From the NCBI GenBank assembly GCA_015183035.1, contig JACZZP010000017.1:1922001-1986000 (forward strand): DNA of 64,000 nt, given 5' to 3'. Position 1 is the stretch's first letter. Each line of letters begins with the position of its first letter. Origin of the DNA: Meloidogyne chitwoodi (lineage: Eukaryota; Nematoda; Chromadorea; Rhabditida; Meloidogynidae). This document shows positions 23,324-33,118 of the stretch, one piece after another. The notes beneath the pieces are model-generated. The model was not told the origin of the DNA. It did no database searches and worked only from the letters and a program-made list of their open reading frames with translations. Position numbers and translations under genes: made by a program.

Positions 23324-25628
23324 CGGTAGGGGTCATTTCAGTACTGCCAGTTCAGTACTGCCACTTCAGTCCCGCCACTTCAGTACGAGCCAGTTCAGTC
23401 CCGGGCCATTTCAGTCCCGCCGATTCAGTACCGCCATTTCAGTCCCAGTACAAAAGGGGCCATTTCAGTACCAGTTTTACAAAAATTATTAAAATTGTAA
23501 AAAACTCAAACAAATTATTAAAATATAATAAAAATTTATTAAAACAAAAAATTGACAATGGCAAGGGATTAACCCTACTCCATTGTCATTGAAAATGTAA
23601 ACAAAATATAATAAAATTGACTAATGAAAAATTTGACTAAGCATTCATGTGATAATTGGAAGAGATGCCGGTAAGTAATTCAATAATTGGTTGTTGGTTT
23701 AAATATTGGTGATCATTTGGAATTTGTTGATTATTATTTAAATAACGTTGAAGAATGTTTAAAATTCGTCTATCCGCTTCCCGGTATTTTTTCCGTTTTG
23801 GTGGAGGTTCACGTCCTGCAATAAAGCTGGCTAAATTCGCATCAATTTGTTTCTGTTCTTCTGTAAGTTTTGTAATAAACTGCCAAATTGTAGGATGGTC
23901 ATGTTTAAAGGCATTTTGCAAACGCCGGTGTTGTGCCTCCACGTAGTTATTGGTGCGATCCTGCTGCATTAATGTCCTTTGATGAACGCTCCAGAACACT
24001 GGATCAAATAATGGACGAGTACGTTCTCCATTTCGATTCCAAAGAGGTCTACCAGTGTAATTAGTTAAAAACCTGAAAAACGAATAAATTGAACAAATCC
24101 TAGAATATAGCTGACCAGTCTAGAACAGGTTGAAGTTCAATTGGTATAGCCGCCTCTACAGCATAAATTCATGCAGTAATATCTTGAAGGGGAAGAAAAG
24201 CAATTGAAGTTATCATTTTCGCTTTTAATGCAAATTCCGGATCAGTGTTGTACCTCTAAATTTTTGGGATTTTATTTAAATTTAGTAAAATGAATACCTG
24301 AGTTAGTCCGAACTCGCTGACTTTTTTTTTTAAATTTTTCACTAAATGAAACAGACATAAATGCACAGTGGTGTCGGGAAAAACAGTTTTAATTGCTCCT
24401 GGAATAAAAAAAATAAAAAAATACTTAAAAGATTATACCAATTGCGCCCATTTCAAAATCAATTGACACCGACTCAGGAGAAAATGCTGGCCAAATTTGC
24501 TTGATTTTTCGGAAAAGTAGTTCATAAGTTGCTGAAGATTTCGAAGTCAACAAACAGAAAAGTACCGGAAGCACCCAATTTCCTCGACTGAAAATACATT
24601 TATTTAATTTATTACAAATATGCAATTACCGAGTCATAATCACGTACAATTGATAAAAATGTGCTGGTGTAATTGAAAAGGTACCGTCCATGAATAGGGT
24701 TTTCATTTCTCCAGCCCATGTCCCAAACGATTCTCTTCCAAAAATTAACATTCTTAAAACAAAAAATAAAAAAGATGAAACTTATAAAAATAAACCTTTG
24801 CTGTTCTTCATATATTCCAGAGTCATAAAGAAGAAACAATTCAACATCTTCACCATTCCTCCTGTAGTATTGATAAGCCTCCGGGATTTGAAGCTCGTGA
24901 ATTGAATTTGGAATTGGTGGAGGAGCGTGAATCTCATGACGAACCCTTTTTACTAACTAATATTGAAAAATACTTTTAAAAGTTAAACAAAATAAAAACC
25001 TTTTTAGTTGCATTTTTTGATGGAAAATTAGCCAGAATAGGAGTTTGAATTTGTTGAAGAACGCGTGTGCGTATTGCTGCTGGAGTATCCATAGTATCTT
25101 CAGCTCTTCTTTTGATTCCCGTAACTATACGCTGAGTAATTACATTGGCAGCGCTGTTGTTACATGTGTGCTGACCTACAGTTTTCAAAAAAACATCTTC
25201 CAAAGTTGAATGCAAGCGCCCTTTACAATTAATTTCCTTCGTACCAAAATCTTCGCACCTCCAAAATTTCTTATCCTCATCAGAATTCATTTTATGAAAA
25301 ACATAAAGAAATCCTTCATGTTGTAATTTATTTTTATTTCGTTTTGTTCTAATGTCTATATTTTCTTGGTGAGCCATACTAAAAGTGAAAAATATAAATA
25401 AAAGGTAAAACAAGTTACGAAAAATGAAAAAGAAAATTTTGAAATGAAAAAAAGACTATTATTTCTGCTTAAGTTTGTTGGTACTGAAATGGCCCCTTTT
25501 GTACTGGGACTGAACTGGCGGTACTGAAATGGCGGGACTGAAATGGCCCGGGACTGAACTGGCTCGTACTGAAGTGGCGGGACTGAAGTGGCAGTACTGA
25601 ACTGGCAGTACTGAACAGGCCTGTTCCG
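23324..25628. mobile_element. complete Mutator-like (MULE) DNA transposon
   Basis: Inverted repeats of about 160 bases (23324-23482 and 25471-25628) start CGG and are built of iterated variants of TTCAGTACTGCC and TTCAGTCCCGCC. The element is flanked by the 9-base direct repeat GATAAATTG (23315-23323 and 25629-25637). The interior holds a minus-strand transposase with FLYWCH and MULE domains. Size 2305 bases. A 9-base duplication and long inverted repeats are typical of MULEs. Confidence 0.92.
23637..25377 (-). pseudogene. MULE transposase with FLYWCH zinc finger, one in-frame stop
   Basis: About seven exons on the minus strand. MAHQENIDIRTKRNKNKL opens a FLYWCH finger (GFLYVFHKM, then KKFWRCEDFG, then CKGRLH, then QHTC). 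The DDE core follows: TLFMDGTFS (first Asp), SIDFEMGAIG (second Asp), then VHLCLFHLVKNLKKK. The C-terminal part includes [24 protein letters not shown] and a basic tail ending SSNYHMNA at 23637. Exons join in phase throughout except for a TGA at 24169-24171, after LPLQDITA, with the frame continuing intact behind it. It is thus a recently inactivated copy, or the TGA is an assembly error or is skipped by splicing. Confidence 0.85.
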
Positions 25629-26343
25629 GATAAATTGGTAAACAACATTACATTACTGCTTTTTGATTTATTTTTTTATGTCTACAAATCAAAATTCATC
25701 TGAAATTTTCTTATTCACAGTTGGCCTTTCGAATTTTGAAATCTGCCCTTTATAATCAGTAAAATTACAAGGTTTATTTATTTTTTGTCTTTCAAAAATT
25801 TTGACATTTTTTAAATTAATTAAAAAAAATCTCTGAAACATGAATAAATTCATCAATAATTAAAAAAAATTAGACATATATTTTTAAATATTATTAACAA
25901 ATCAATATAGCTATTTCATTGATTTTAAAATTAAATTTTTTAATTTTACATCATTCGTTAATGGCATTTGCACTTTTACATTATATTTAATATTTTTTAA
26001 TTAAATATTGGATTTTATAAGATAGACAAGACTCCTTTTATTTAATTTTATCTTTAATTTTTAAGAAAATTTTAAATTAACTTTAATATTTTTTTTAATT
26101 AATTTAAGATTTTAAATTAATTCAACAAGTAAATTTCAATATTTTTAGACCAAATTAAATGCGAAAACAAAAAAAGTTCTATACCTGGTTAATTTAAATA
26201 AATTCCGACGATTCCCTTATTTTTTAACTTTAACACAAACCATTTTACATTAAATTATCCAATAAAATATAACATTTCGTCACTTTGCCCAACAGAACAA
26301 AATTTGCCATTTTGTCGAACTAAAGTTTTAATTTTTAGGCAAA
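25629..26343. other. intergenic region
   Basis: Purely A/T-rich sequence between the Mutator-like element and the next gene. No gene, repeat or clear regulatory site identified. Confidence 0.45.
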
Positions 26344-27411
26344 ATGAACATCATTTTACTTTTATTAGTTATATTTTTATTTATTTTAAAAATTGTTTTG
26401 TCTACTAAAGGAAAGGGGATGATACCAAAAATACCCCCAAACACTTTCTTTAAAATGGCTAAAAATTCAAACTTAAAAATTGAAAAAATTCAAGTTTATG
26501 GAATTAAAGAAGTAGAAAATCCTATTGAAATTACCTTAAAGTTTGATGGAAAAATTGAAGAAAATTCAGAATTTGAATATTTTTTAAATCCAATTGATAA
26601 TGGGTGTAAAAAGGTGAAAAACGCACAAATTCAAATTTTTGAAAAAAATTTGAAAATTGAAGAAACTTTCAAAGTGTCGAATTTATATAATTTAAAAGGC
26701 TTAAATAACACGGAAAAGAAAGATTTAGCCTTAACATATTTATTAGGATTTAATTTTTGTTTTAAATCAGAAAAACTTTTTGGTTATTTTATTCCTTTAT
26801 TTGAACATGAATTTAATTGGAAATTAAATAAAAATAAAGAAGAAATAATTAAAAAAGAAAATAATGTTAAAATTAAATTAATTAAAGGAGAAGGAATTTT
26901 AAATGAAAATGGAGATAAAAGTGGAGAGGCTTTAATTAAAGAATATTTTGATGTTCCTGTTTCTATTGTTAAATTTAGATATGCCAATCGTTGGGTAGAA
27001 ATTTTAGAGATTTCCATTTTATTTAAAGGTATTATTTTTGACATTTTGAAAAGTTGACATTTTGAAATATTTAAAAAATAAAAATTTAATCACAGAACAG
27101 GGTGACTACAATCTGCTTATAAATCGTATTAACGATGATTGTAAAATAACAAAAAATAGTATAGAATATAAAGAGACAGGCAGACAGTCAAATTCCGTAT
27201 CTAAAATGAGGTAATTATTAAATAAAAATTTTTTTTTAATTTTTACAATTTTTTTAGGTTTTCTAATAATGGATTTAGTTGTGGATTTATTATATGTGTT
27301 AAATATAAATTATCTAAAAATGATAAATTCGTAACAAAGGTAGAACAAAAAATTTCTGATACAGCAGATACTGTTGTCAATGCAATTTCCACTGCTCACA
27401 CTGTTTGTTAA
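26344..27411 (+). CDS. orphan secreted protein
   Basis: Three exons: 26344-27028, about 27095-27210 and about 27258-27411, all joined in frame. The protein of about 310 residues starts MNIILLLLVIFLFILKIVLS, a signal peptide. The mature part is Lys/Asn-rich with scattered cysteines (NPIDNGCKK, GFNFCFKSE, INDDCKITK, GFSCGFIICVKY) and ends ISTAHTVC. The long first exon is unusual for this window. I do not recognise a domain. A secreted, possibly parasitism-related protein is an inference from the signal peptide and lack of known relatives only. Confidence 0.7.
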
Positions 27412-27581
27412 TTTTAATTTTTTAAGGAAATATTTTCCAAATATAGTTTTCAATAGTATAAAACATTTATAAAAATTTCTAAAATTATTTTTAAAAAATT
27501 CTGAGTCAGACTCTAATGTCCGTTATAGAGGGTCACTAGAGTCTCATAAAAATCAAAAAATTTCAGAAACTTAAAAATAGT

Positions 27582-27802
27582 ATGAGTATTAAAAGACGTG
27601 AAAAACGCACTTCATCAGGTTCTAAGACTCCAACTAAAGAATCGCCCAGAAAAGTTAGTTTAAAAAAATCAAGTGAAATGGAAGAAGAATATAAGGTTAA
27701 TCATTATATTTTTATTATCTTAGAATTAAAAAAAATTTTTTTTTAAAGATTGTTGCAAAAATACGACCATTATTTTATCAAGAATTTGTAAAGGATTATT
27801 AA
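27582..27802 (+). CDS. short basic protein, possible gene fragment
   Basis: Two exons (27582-27693 and about 27749-27802) joined in phase 0. The first reads MSIKRREKRTSSGSKTPTKE then SPRKVSLKKSS; the second reads IVAKIRPLFYQEFVKDY and stops. Composition and a clean splice suggest real coding sequence, but the product is only about 55 residues. Immediately downstream (27840-28025) is sequence rich in GTTGAGTAC motifs, so this may be the 5' remnant of a larger gene cut by an element. No family recognised. Confidence 0.35.
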
Positions 27803-27837
27803 AGAAAGAAAAGTGAGAGAAAAAATTTTTTTGCTTT

Positions 27838-28025
27838 AGAGGTTGGACCAAGTTGAGTATATTTTGAGTATGTCAGTTGAGTACGACCATTTTAGTGTCA
27901 TCCTAACAATTGTCTTTACACTACTAAATGTTCCCTCCACCCTAAAAATGTTGTACTCAACTGGCCATGCACTCAATTGGCAATTATCAATGGTGTTTAA
28001 CTGACCGTACTCAACTGACCCCTAT
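27838..28025. mobile_element. fold-back element with iterated CAGTTGAGTAC motif
   Basis: Left side has AAGTTGAGTATAT and TCAGTTGAGTACGACC. The right side has inverted copies (TACTCAACTGGCC, GTACTCAACTGACCCC). The style resembles the motif-iterated ends of the Mutator-like element at 23324-25628. Related single ends occur at 29280-29330 and 30815-30872. Confidence 0.5.
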
Positions 28026-28307
28026 TCAGTTTTTGTAAAATTTTATTTTAAAATTGTAAAAGTATCAATTATTTTTCTATTTTTTAAAGTCTTAAAAATT
28101 ATTTAAATTTTATGTATAAATTTTAGATTAAAATTAAATTCTTTTTTCTAATTTTAAAAAATTGTCGGTTGGGGAAATATTTGAACTGCTTACAAATAAA
28201 AAATTTTTTCTCGAATTATGAATTTTCCAACATATTTACCTCAATTTTATAAAAAAAATTGCCAAAAATGAAAAAATTTATTAGAAAAGAAAAGTTAAAC
28301 GTTTCCG

Positions 28308-28474
28308 ACATTTTGGTAAAACGACATTCTGGTAACAAACCAAAATAAACATTTTTGTAATTTCGGTCGTTTCAGTGCCAATAAAGGAAAAAAGAGGGTG
28401 AAACGTCCTTTTTATTTTATTAGCACTGAATTGACCAATCATAAATTTTACTAAAATATCGTTTACCAAAATGT
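28308..28474. mobile_element. short fold-back element
   Basis: Arm ACATTTTGGTAAAACGACAT and, at the right end, the reverse complement ATATCGTTTACCAAAATGT; about 28 paired bases with a few mismatches. Interior non-coding. No clear target duplication. Confidence 0.6.
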
Positions 28475-29279
28475 GTAGGAGCCAAAGTTAAGAGAGAAAA
28501 AAGACAGAACTAAAAAAAATTCATAGTATGTAAAAAATAGAAAATTATTTAAATTTTAATAAACTATAATTTTATAAATATTAAAAAAGTTATTTATTCA
28601 GGAAAATAAAATTAATATAAAAGGGGGGTAAAATTTAATCTAATTAAATAATTCAGAAAATTTTAAAAATTCTCAAAAAATAAAAAAATGTCTTTTAAAA
28701 TATTTTTTGCCTTAATTTTGTTAAATATGCTGATTAATGGTAATTTTTATTTTAAATTAAAAAAAAAATTATTTTAAGGAATTGATGGTGCAAGTGGTCA
28801 TTATTTGTGTCCTAGAACTGTGTGCATAAGTAAATTTTTTATTTTTATAATTAAACTTTTTTTAAAGGAATATTTATTTTTTAATTTTTAAAAAATTAAA
28901 TTTTAAATTTAATCTTTTTGTCGAAACTTCCAATGATAAGTTCGAATAATATTAAATATTTATTCAACAAATATATTTATTACAAAAATATAATTAATAA
29001 GGCAAATATAATAATTTATAGGATTATTATTTATTTAACTTTAAGAATATAGGACATCTTTTTGTTAAGTAAGGCAATAATAATAATGTTTTTAGAGAAG
29101 AAGCAATAATAATAAGCAAAAAATCGAAAATAAATATTCTTTTAAAAATAGGGAACAAGATCTTATCAGCAAGAGGATAGAATAAAAAAGGTGTAAACTA
29201 TAGGAATTTTATTTAGGATCAAAGTTAAAAAGAATAATAAAAAAAGGGAGAGAAGTCTCGCAATTTGCGACATTTTTAA

Positions 29280-29333
29280 CCGATTGGCCAGTTGAGAACT
29301 GCTAGTTGAGTGCGGTTAAGTGCCATATTTTGG
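29280..29333. repeat. GTTGAGT motif cluster
   Basis: Contains GGCCAGTTGAGAACTG and CTAGTTGAGTGCGG, related to the motif iterated at 27838-28025. Possible element remnant inside an intron of the broken secreted gene. Confidence 0.35.
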
Positions 29334-29619
29334 TCGTTGATATTTGACATAAATTAAAAAATAACAAAAATAATTTTATTTGTTTAGGAAATTCAACTTC
29401 TACAGGCCAACATTGTTACAAAGATTGTGGTGACATTGAAGAAAAAGATTGTGGTTTTGATTGTCCAAAAGGGTATTCCTGCGGAATAGTTGGTTGCGGC
29501 AATTATAGTAATACTATTAAAATTTATTAAAAAATTTTCTGAGTTTCCACTCATCAATTTTTTAAATAAATTTTTAAAATTAAAAATAAATAAATTTTAA
29601 GATAAAGATCTTCCGTGTC

Positions 29620-30538
29620 CAGTGATTGGAATTTTCGATTTTGCTCATACTCATACTTCATACCGACTCATTTTTTCCCTCATACTCATACTTCATACCG
29701 ACTCATTTTTTCCCTCATACTCATACTCATACATCATACCTGCCAATTTTTTCCTTCATACATCATACTCATACTCATACCTGCTCTTTTTTTGGCCTCA
29801 TACCTCATACTCATACATCATACTTTTCATACATTGAACTATTTTATGCCAATTTTTCATTGACATTTTTTATTTCTTCTGGATGAACTAATTTTAAGTG
29901 TTTAACAAAATTAGGAAGAGATATTTATTTATGGCAGAGTTCGCATCAACAAAAATCAAAATAAAGGTACAAAAAATCTTATTAAAAGATCATAAGGTAT
30001 AACATTTTCTTAATTAAAGTACGCTTTATTTAAAAAAATTTTATCCCTGTTCAAATCTATTTTTTCCCCGATAAGGGTTAAATGATTTTCAAGACCGTAT
30101 ATCCAGTTAAATAGTTGGATTTTCGTGAAGGATATTTTTAAAACTTTCAGGTCATTTTCAGCGCCGCAGGCGAAAATTTTTGAAGTTAATCGAAATCTTG
30201 TTGCCATAAATTCACCCTTTTTAGCGCCGCAGGCAAAATTTTTTATAATTTATTGCCTTCTAGTTGCCAAAAATTCACGTTTTTTTGGAAAAACTGCTCA
30301 TACTTCATACTCGTACTCATACCTCATACCGGCTAATTTTATCATACTCATACTCATACTTGCACTTTTTTAGGCCTCATACTCATACTCATACATCATA
30401 CCGACCATTTTTAGACCTCATACATCATACTCATACTTCATACCTGCCATTTTTTTCCTTCATACTCATACTTCATACCGAGGTATGAGTATGAGTATGA
30501 GGTATGAGTATGATTTTGGTATGACCTTCCAATCACTG
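29620..30538. mobile_element. hAT-type non-autonomous element inserted in an exon
   Basis: Termini CAGTGATTGGAA and TTCCAATCACTG (CAG...CTG, typical of hAT) with the 8-base duplication TCCGTGTC at 29612-29619 and 30539-30546. No transposase. The interior is mostly a CATACTCATAC minisatellite on both sides of a unique centre (about 29830-30290) that contains two GCGCCGCAGGC blocks. Confidence 0.88.
29642..30520. repeat. CATACTCATAC minisatellite inside the hAT element
   Basis: Variants of ACTCATACTTCATACCGACT fill 29642-29832 and 30297-30480. The final piece (30481-30520) is in the opposite orientation (GGTATGAGTATGAGTATGAG). Open frames through it are artefacts of the 11- to 12-base periodicity. 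Confidence 0.8.
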
Positions 30539-30638
30539 TCCGTGTCCTCTTCAACAAAATCTTAATAAGGCTGCTTGGTATTGTCCATCAGAGTATTCTT
30601 GTGCTTTTGATAAATATTGTATTCAAATTATGAAATAA

Positions 30639-31581
30639 ATTAAATAATTCAATTATAATGGGATTATTAAATTAAATAAAAAAGGGAAATAAATACGATA
30701 TTTTTAAATTTTCAATATTAATTATATCCAAATTTTTAATAGCAAAAGTACTATAAAATTCTTTCTAGTATTATTTAATTAAGTATCAAAAATTTATTTT
30801 TTTTGGGGAATAAAAGGGTCTGACCAGTTGAGTACCAAAGCTCTCTCAATTGTTCGTCTCAACCGACCGTTGAAATTTTAAACATTTTTTAGTTTTTAAA
30901 AAATAGTTCACCTTCTCTTTTCTCTTTAATATGTAAGAATAATTAAATCAAATAATTTAACATTAAAAAACACTAAAAATCATGTGTATAAAAATGTGAT
31001 ATTCCTATAAAACATTTTAGTATTTTAAAATATTAATTATTGTTTAATCATTTTAATTAAAAATTATTATTTAAAAATTCTTTAAATTAATATAAAACTT
31101 TTACATTTTACATAAACATTTTTTGTTTAATTTATTTTTTGTATCTTTTTGAATAAATTAGACTCTAATGTACCAAAGAAAAATTTATAGTGAAAGGCTT
31201 TCAGGTCCGGAAAGTTTATAATAAAACCTTAAAAGAATTCTTTTGTTAGCATCATCGTTGGTGTAGTTGGAAGATGCAGGGTTTTCTATAAAATAGGCAG
31301 AGGTTCGAATCCCGCTTATGGAAGCTAGTTTTTAACGGGAAGAAAAATTGTTTAAAAATTATTTTTTATATTTTAAAATATTTTTTTATATTTTTTTGAT
31401 AAAAAAAATTCTTTTTTTTATATAATAAAAATTCCTTATCAAAATATTGACTAAAAGAACTAATGATAAATATAACAATTTAACTTATTAAAACATACAA
31501 ATAAAAAGTAACAAAACTAATAAATAAAATAAATAATTTATTCCTTTTATTTATAAAGTTTATTTATTTTTTTTAAATTAA
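30639..31581. other. intergenic region upstream of upp-1
   Basis: No gene seen. It holds a GTTGAGTAC-type cluster at 30815-30872 (CTGACCAGTTGAGTACC) and a tRNA-derived element at 31254-31327. The rest is A/T-rich. Confidence 0.5.
31254..31327 (+). repeat. tRNA-derived element, copy 4
   Basis: GTTGGTGTAGTTGG (A box) and GAGGTTCGAATCCCG (B box) at tRNA spacing in the upp-1 upstream region. The arms do not fold into a full cloverleaf. Confidence 0.6.
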
Positions 31582-33021
31582 ATGCCTTGCTCTTCTTCAT
31601 TAATTTCTAATAATAATATAACAACTACTAAAATTGATATTAAAAATGATGTAAAAATTCTCTATCATTTGGGTCTTACTTCGGAAGATACTAATTTTCG
31701 AGAAGAATTTGGCGATGTTAAGGTAATATTCTAAAATGGTCAAACTTTAAAAATATTACAAAATGTTCAAACCAAAAATTTTCAAAATGTCAAAATTTCA
31801 AAATTCTAAATATTTTCAAAATGTCAATTTTCAAAATGTCAAAAATTTAATTAAGTTTGTCTGTTTGGGAGGAAGTTATACACGAATGCACAACTATGCC
31901 AAATTATTCTCAACAATATATGGCTACCCAATAAGCAATAATCTTTGTAGAACAGATCGTTACGAAATGTATAAAACTGGGCCTGTTATTTGGGCAAATG
32001 TGAGTATTTAAATAACAGAATTTTAAAATTATATTTATAAGCATGGAATGGGTGGCCCTTCAATTTCAATTATACTTGACGAACTTCTTCAACTTTTTCA
32101 ATGTGCGGGGACTACAAATGTTCAAATGTTTAGACTTGGAACATGTGGTGGTGTTGGTGTAAAACCTGGGACAGTTATTATATCAAATGGAACAATAAAT
32201 ACAGCTTTGGAACCTTTTAGATATCAATGGATTGGGGGAGACTTGGTTAGTTAGACAAAATGTCATAAAACCCAAATTTGGACAAAATGGCAAAAATCTT
32301 AAAATTGGACAAAATGTCAAAAAAAATGGACAAAATGCCAAAAACCCAAATTTGGACAAAATGTCTATTTTTTAATTTTAAGATTAAACGCCCAGCCATT
32401 TTGGATCAAAATTTAAGTAAAGCATTATTTCTCGTTGCTCAACAACAAAATTTTCCAGTAGAAAAAGGGATAACTCTTTGCACTGATGATTTTTATGAAA
32501 GTAAAAAAATTTTTTTTAAATTTTTTTAAATTAATTAATTTAAGGCCAATATAGAGGAAGAGATGGCTATTTTTGTGATAATGATAATAAACAAAAAATG
32601 GAATTTATGGATAAACTTGTTAAATTAGGCGTTAAAAATATTGAGGTAAATAGAGTATTAATTAAAAAAAAATATTTTTTCGGAAAAATTTCAAAATGGT
32701 AAAATTTCAAAATGTCAACTTTTTAAATAAAACTTTTATAGATGGAATGCGTTTATTTTGCGGCAATCACACATCGAGCCAAAATCCCCGGTATTTTAAA
32801 TATTTCAAAATGTCGAATTTCTCAAAATGTCAAAAATTAAAAACGGTCAAATTCTTTAAATATTTTATTTTTTCTTTAAAAAAGGTGCAATATGTTGTGT
32901 TGCTCTAGTAAATAGACTTGAAGAAAATATGATAAAAAATTCAAAAGAATTTTATGAGGAAGCAGAAATGCGGCCTTTTAAAATTATTGCTGAATATATA
33001 CACCGACAATTGAAAAAATAA
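31582..33021 (+). CDS. upp-1: uridine phosphorylase
   Basis: Seven exons. Reaction (family knowledge): uridine plus phosphate to uracil plus ribose-1-phosphate, in pyrimidine salvage. The sequence shows the NP-I superfamily core: VCLGGSYTRMHNYAK, then NLCRTDRYEMYKTGPV, then ANHGMGGPSISIILDELL, then FRLGTCGGVGVKPGTVIIS and ALEPFRYQWIGGDL. It ends with RLEENMIKNSKEFYEEAEMR and IIAEYIHRQLKK, TAA 33019-33021. Length of about 290-300 residues fits the eukaryotic enzyme. Introns are rich in CAAAATGTC repeats. No damage seen. Confidence 0.88.
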
Positions 33022-33118
33022 AATTAAATAACATTTTTGTATTTTTAGATATTTTTTGTAATTTTAACTCAGAAATTTACAATTTCCCCCTAACAATTAA
33101 AAATATAAAAAAAAGAAT

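Larger units (their letters stand above)
28688..30638 (+). pseudogene. secreted 12-cysteine protein gene split by a hAT element
   Basis: Exon 1 (28688-28739) encodes the signal peptide MSFKIFFALILLNMLING. Exons at about 28779 and 29389 add HYLCPRTVCI, then QHCYKDCGDIEEKDCGFDC, then GYSCGIVGCGNY. The fourth exon begins KDLPC at about 29600 and is then interrupted by a 919-base element (29620-30538) flanked by an 8-base duplication. Beyond it the same exon resumes in frame (NKAAWYCPSEYSC, then KYCIQIMK, TAA 30636-30638). Without the insert and one duplication copy the frame is continuous, so the break is recent. Twelve cysteines in a short secreted protein suggest a disulfide-rich extracellular factor. 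No known family recognised. Confidence 0.72.

Noticed and set aside
29615..29886. Three overlapping open frames rich in His/Thr/Ser/Phe
   Set aside because: They are translations of the CATACTCATAC minisatellite within the hAT element, open in several frames because of its period.
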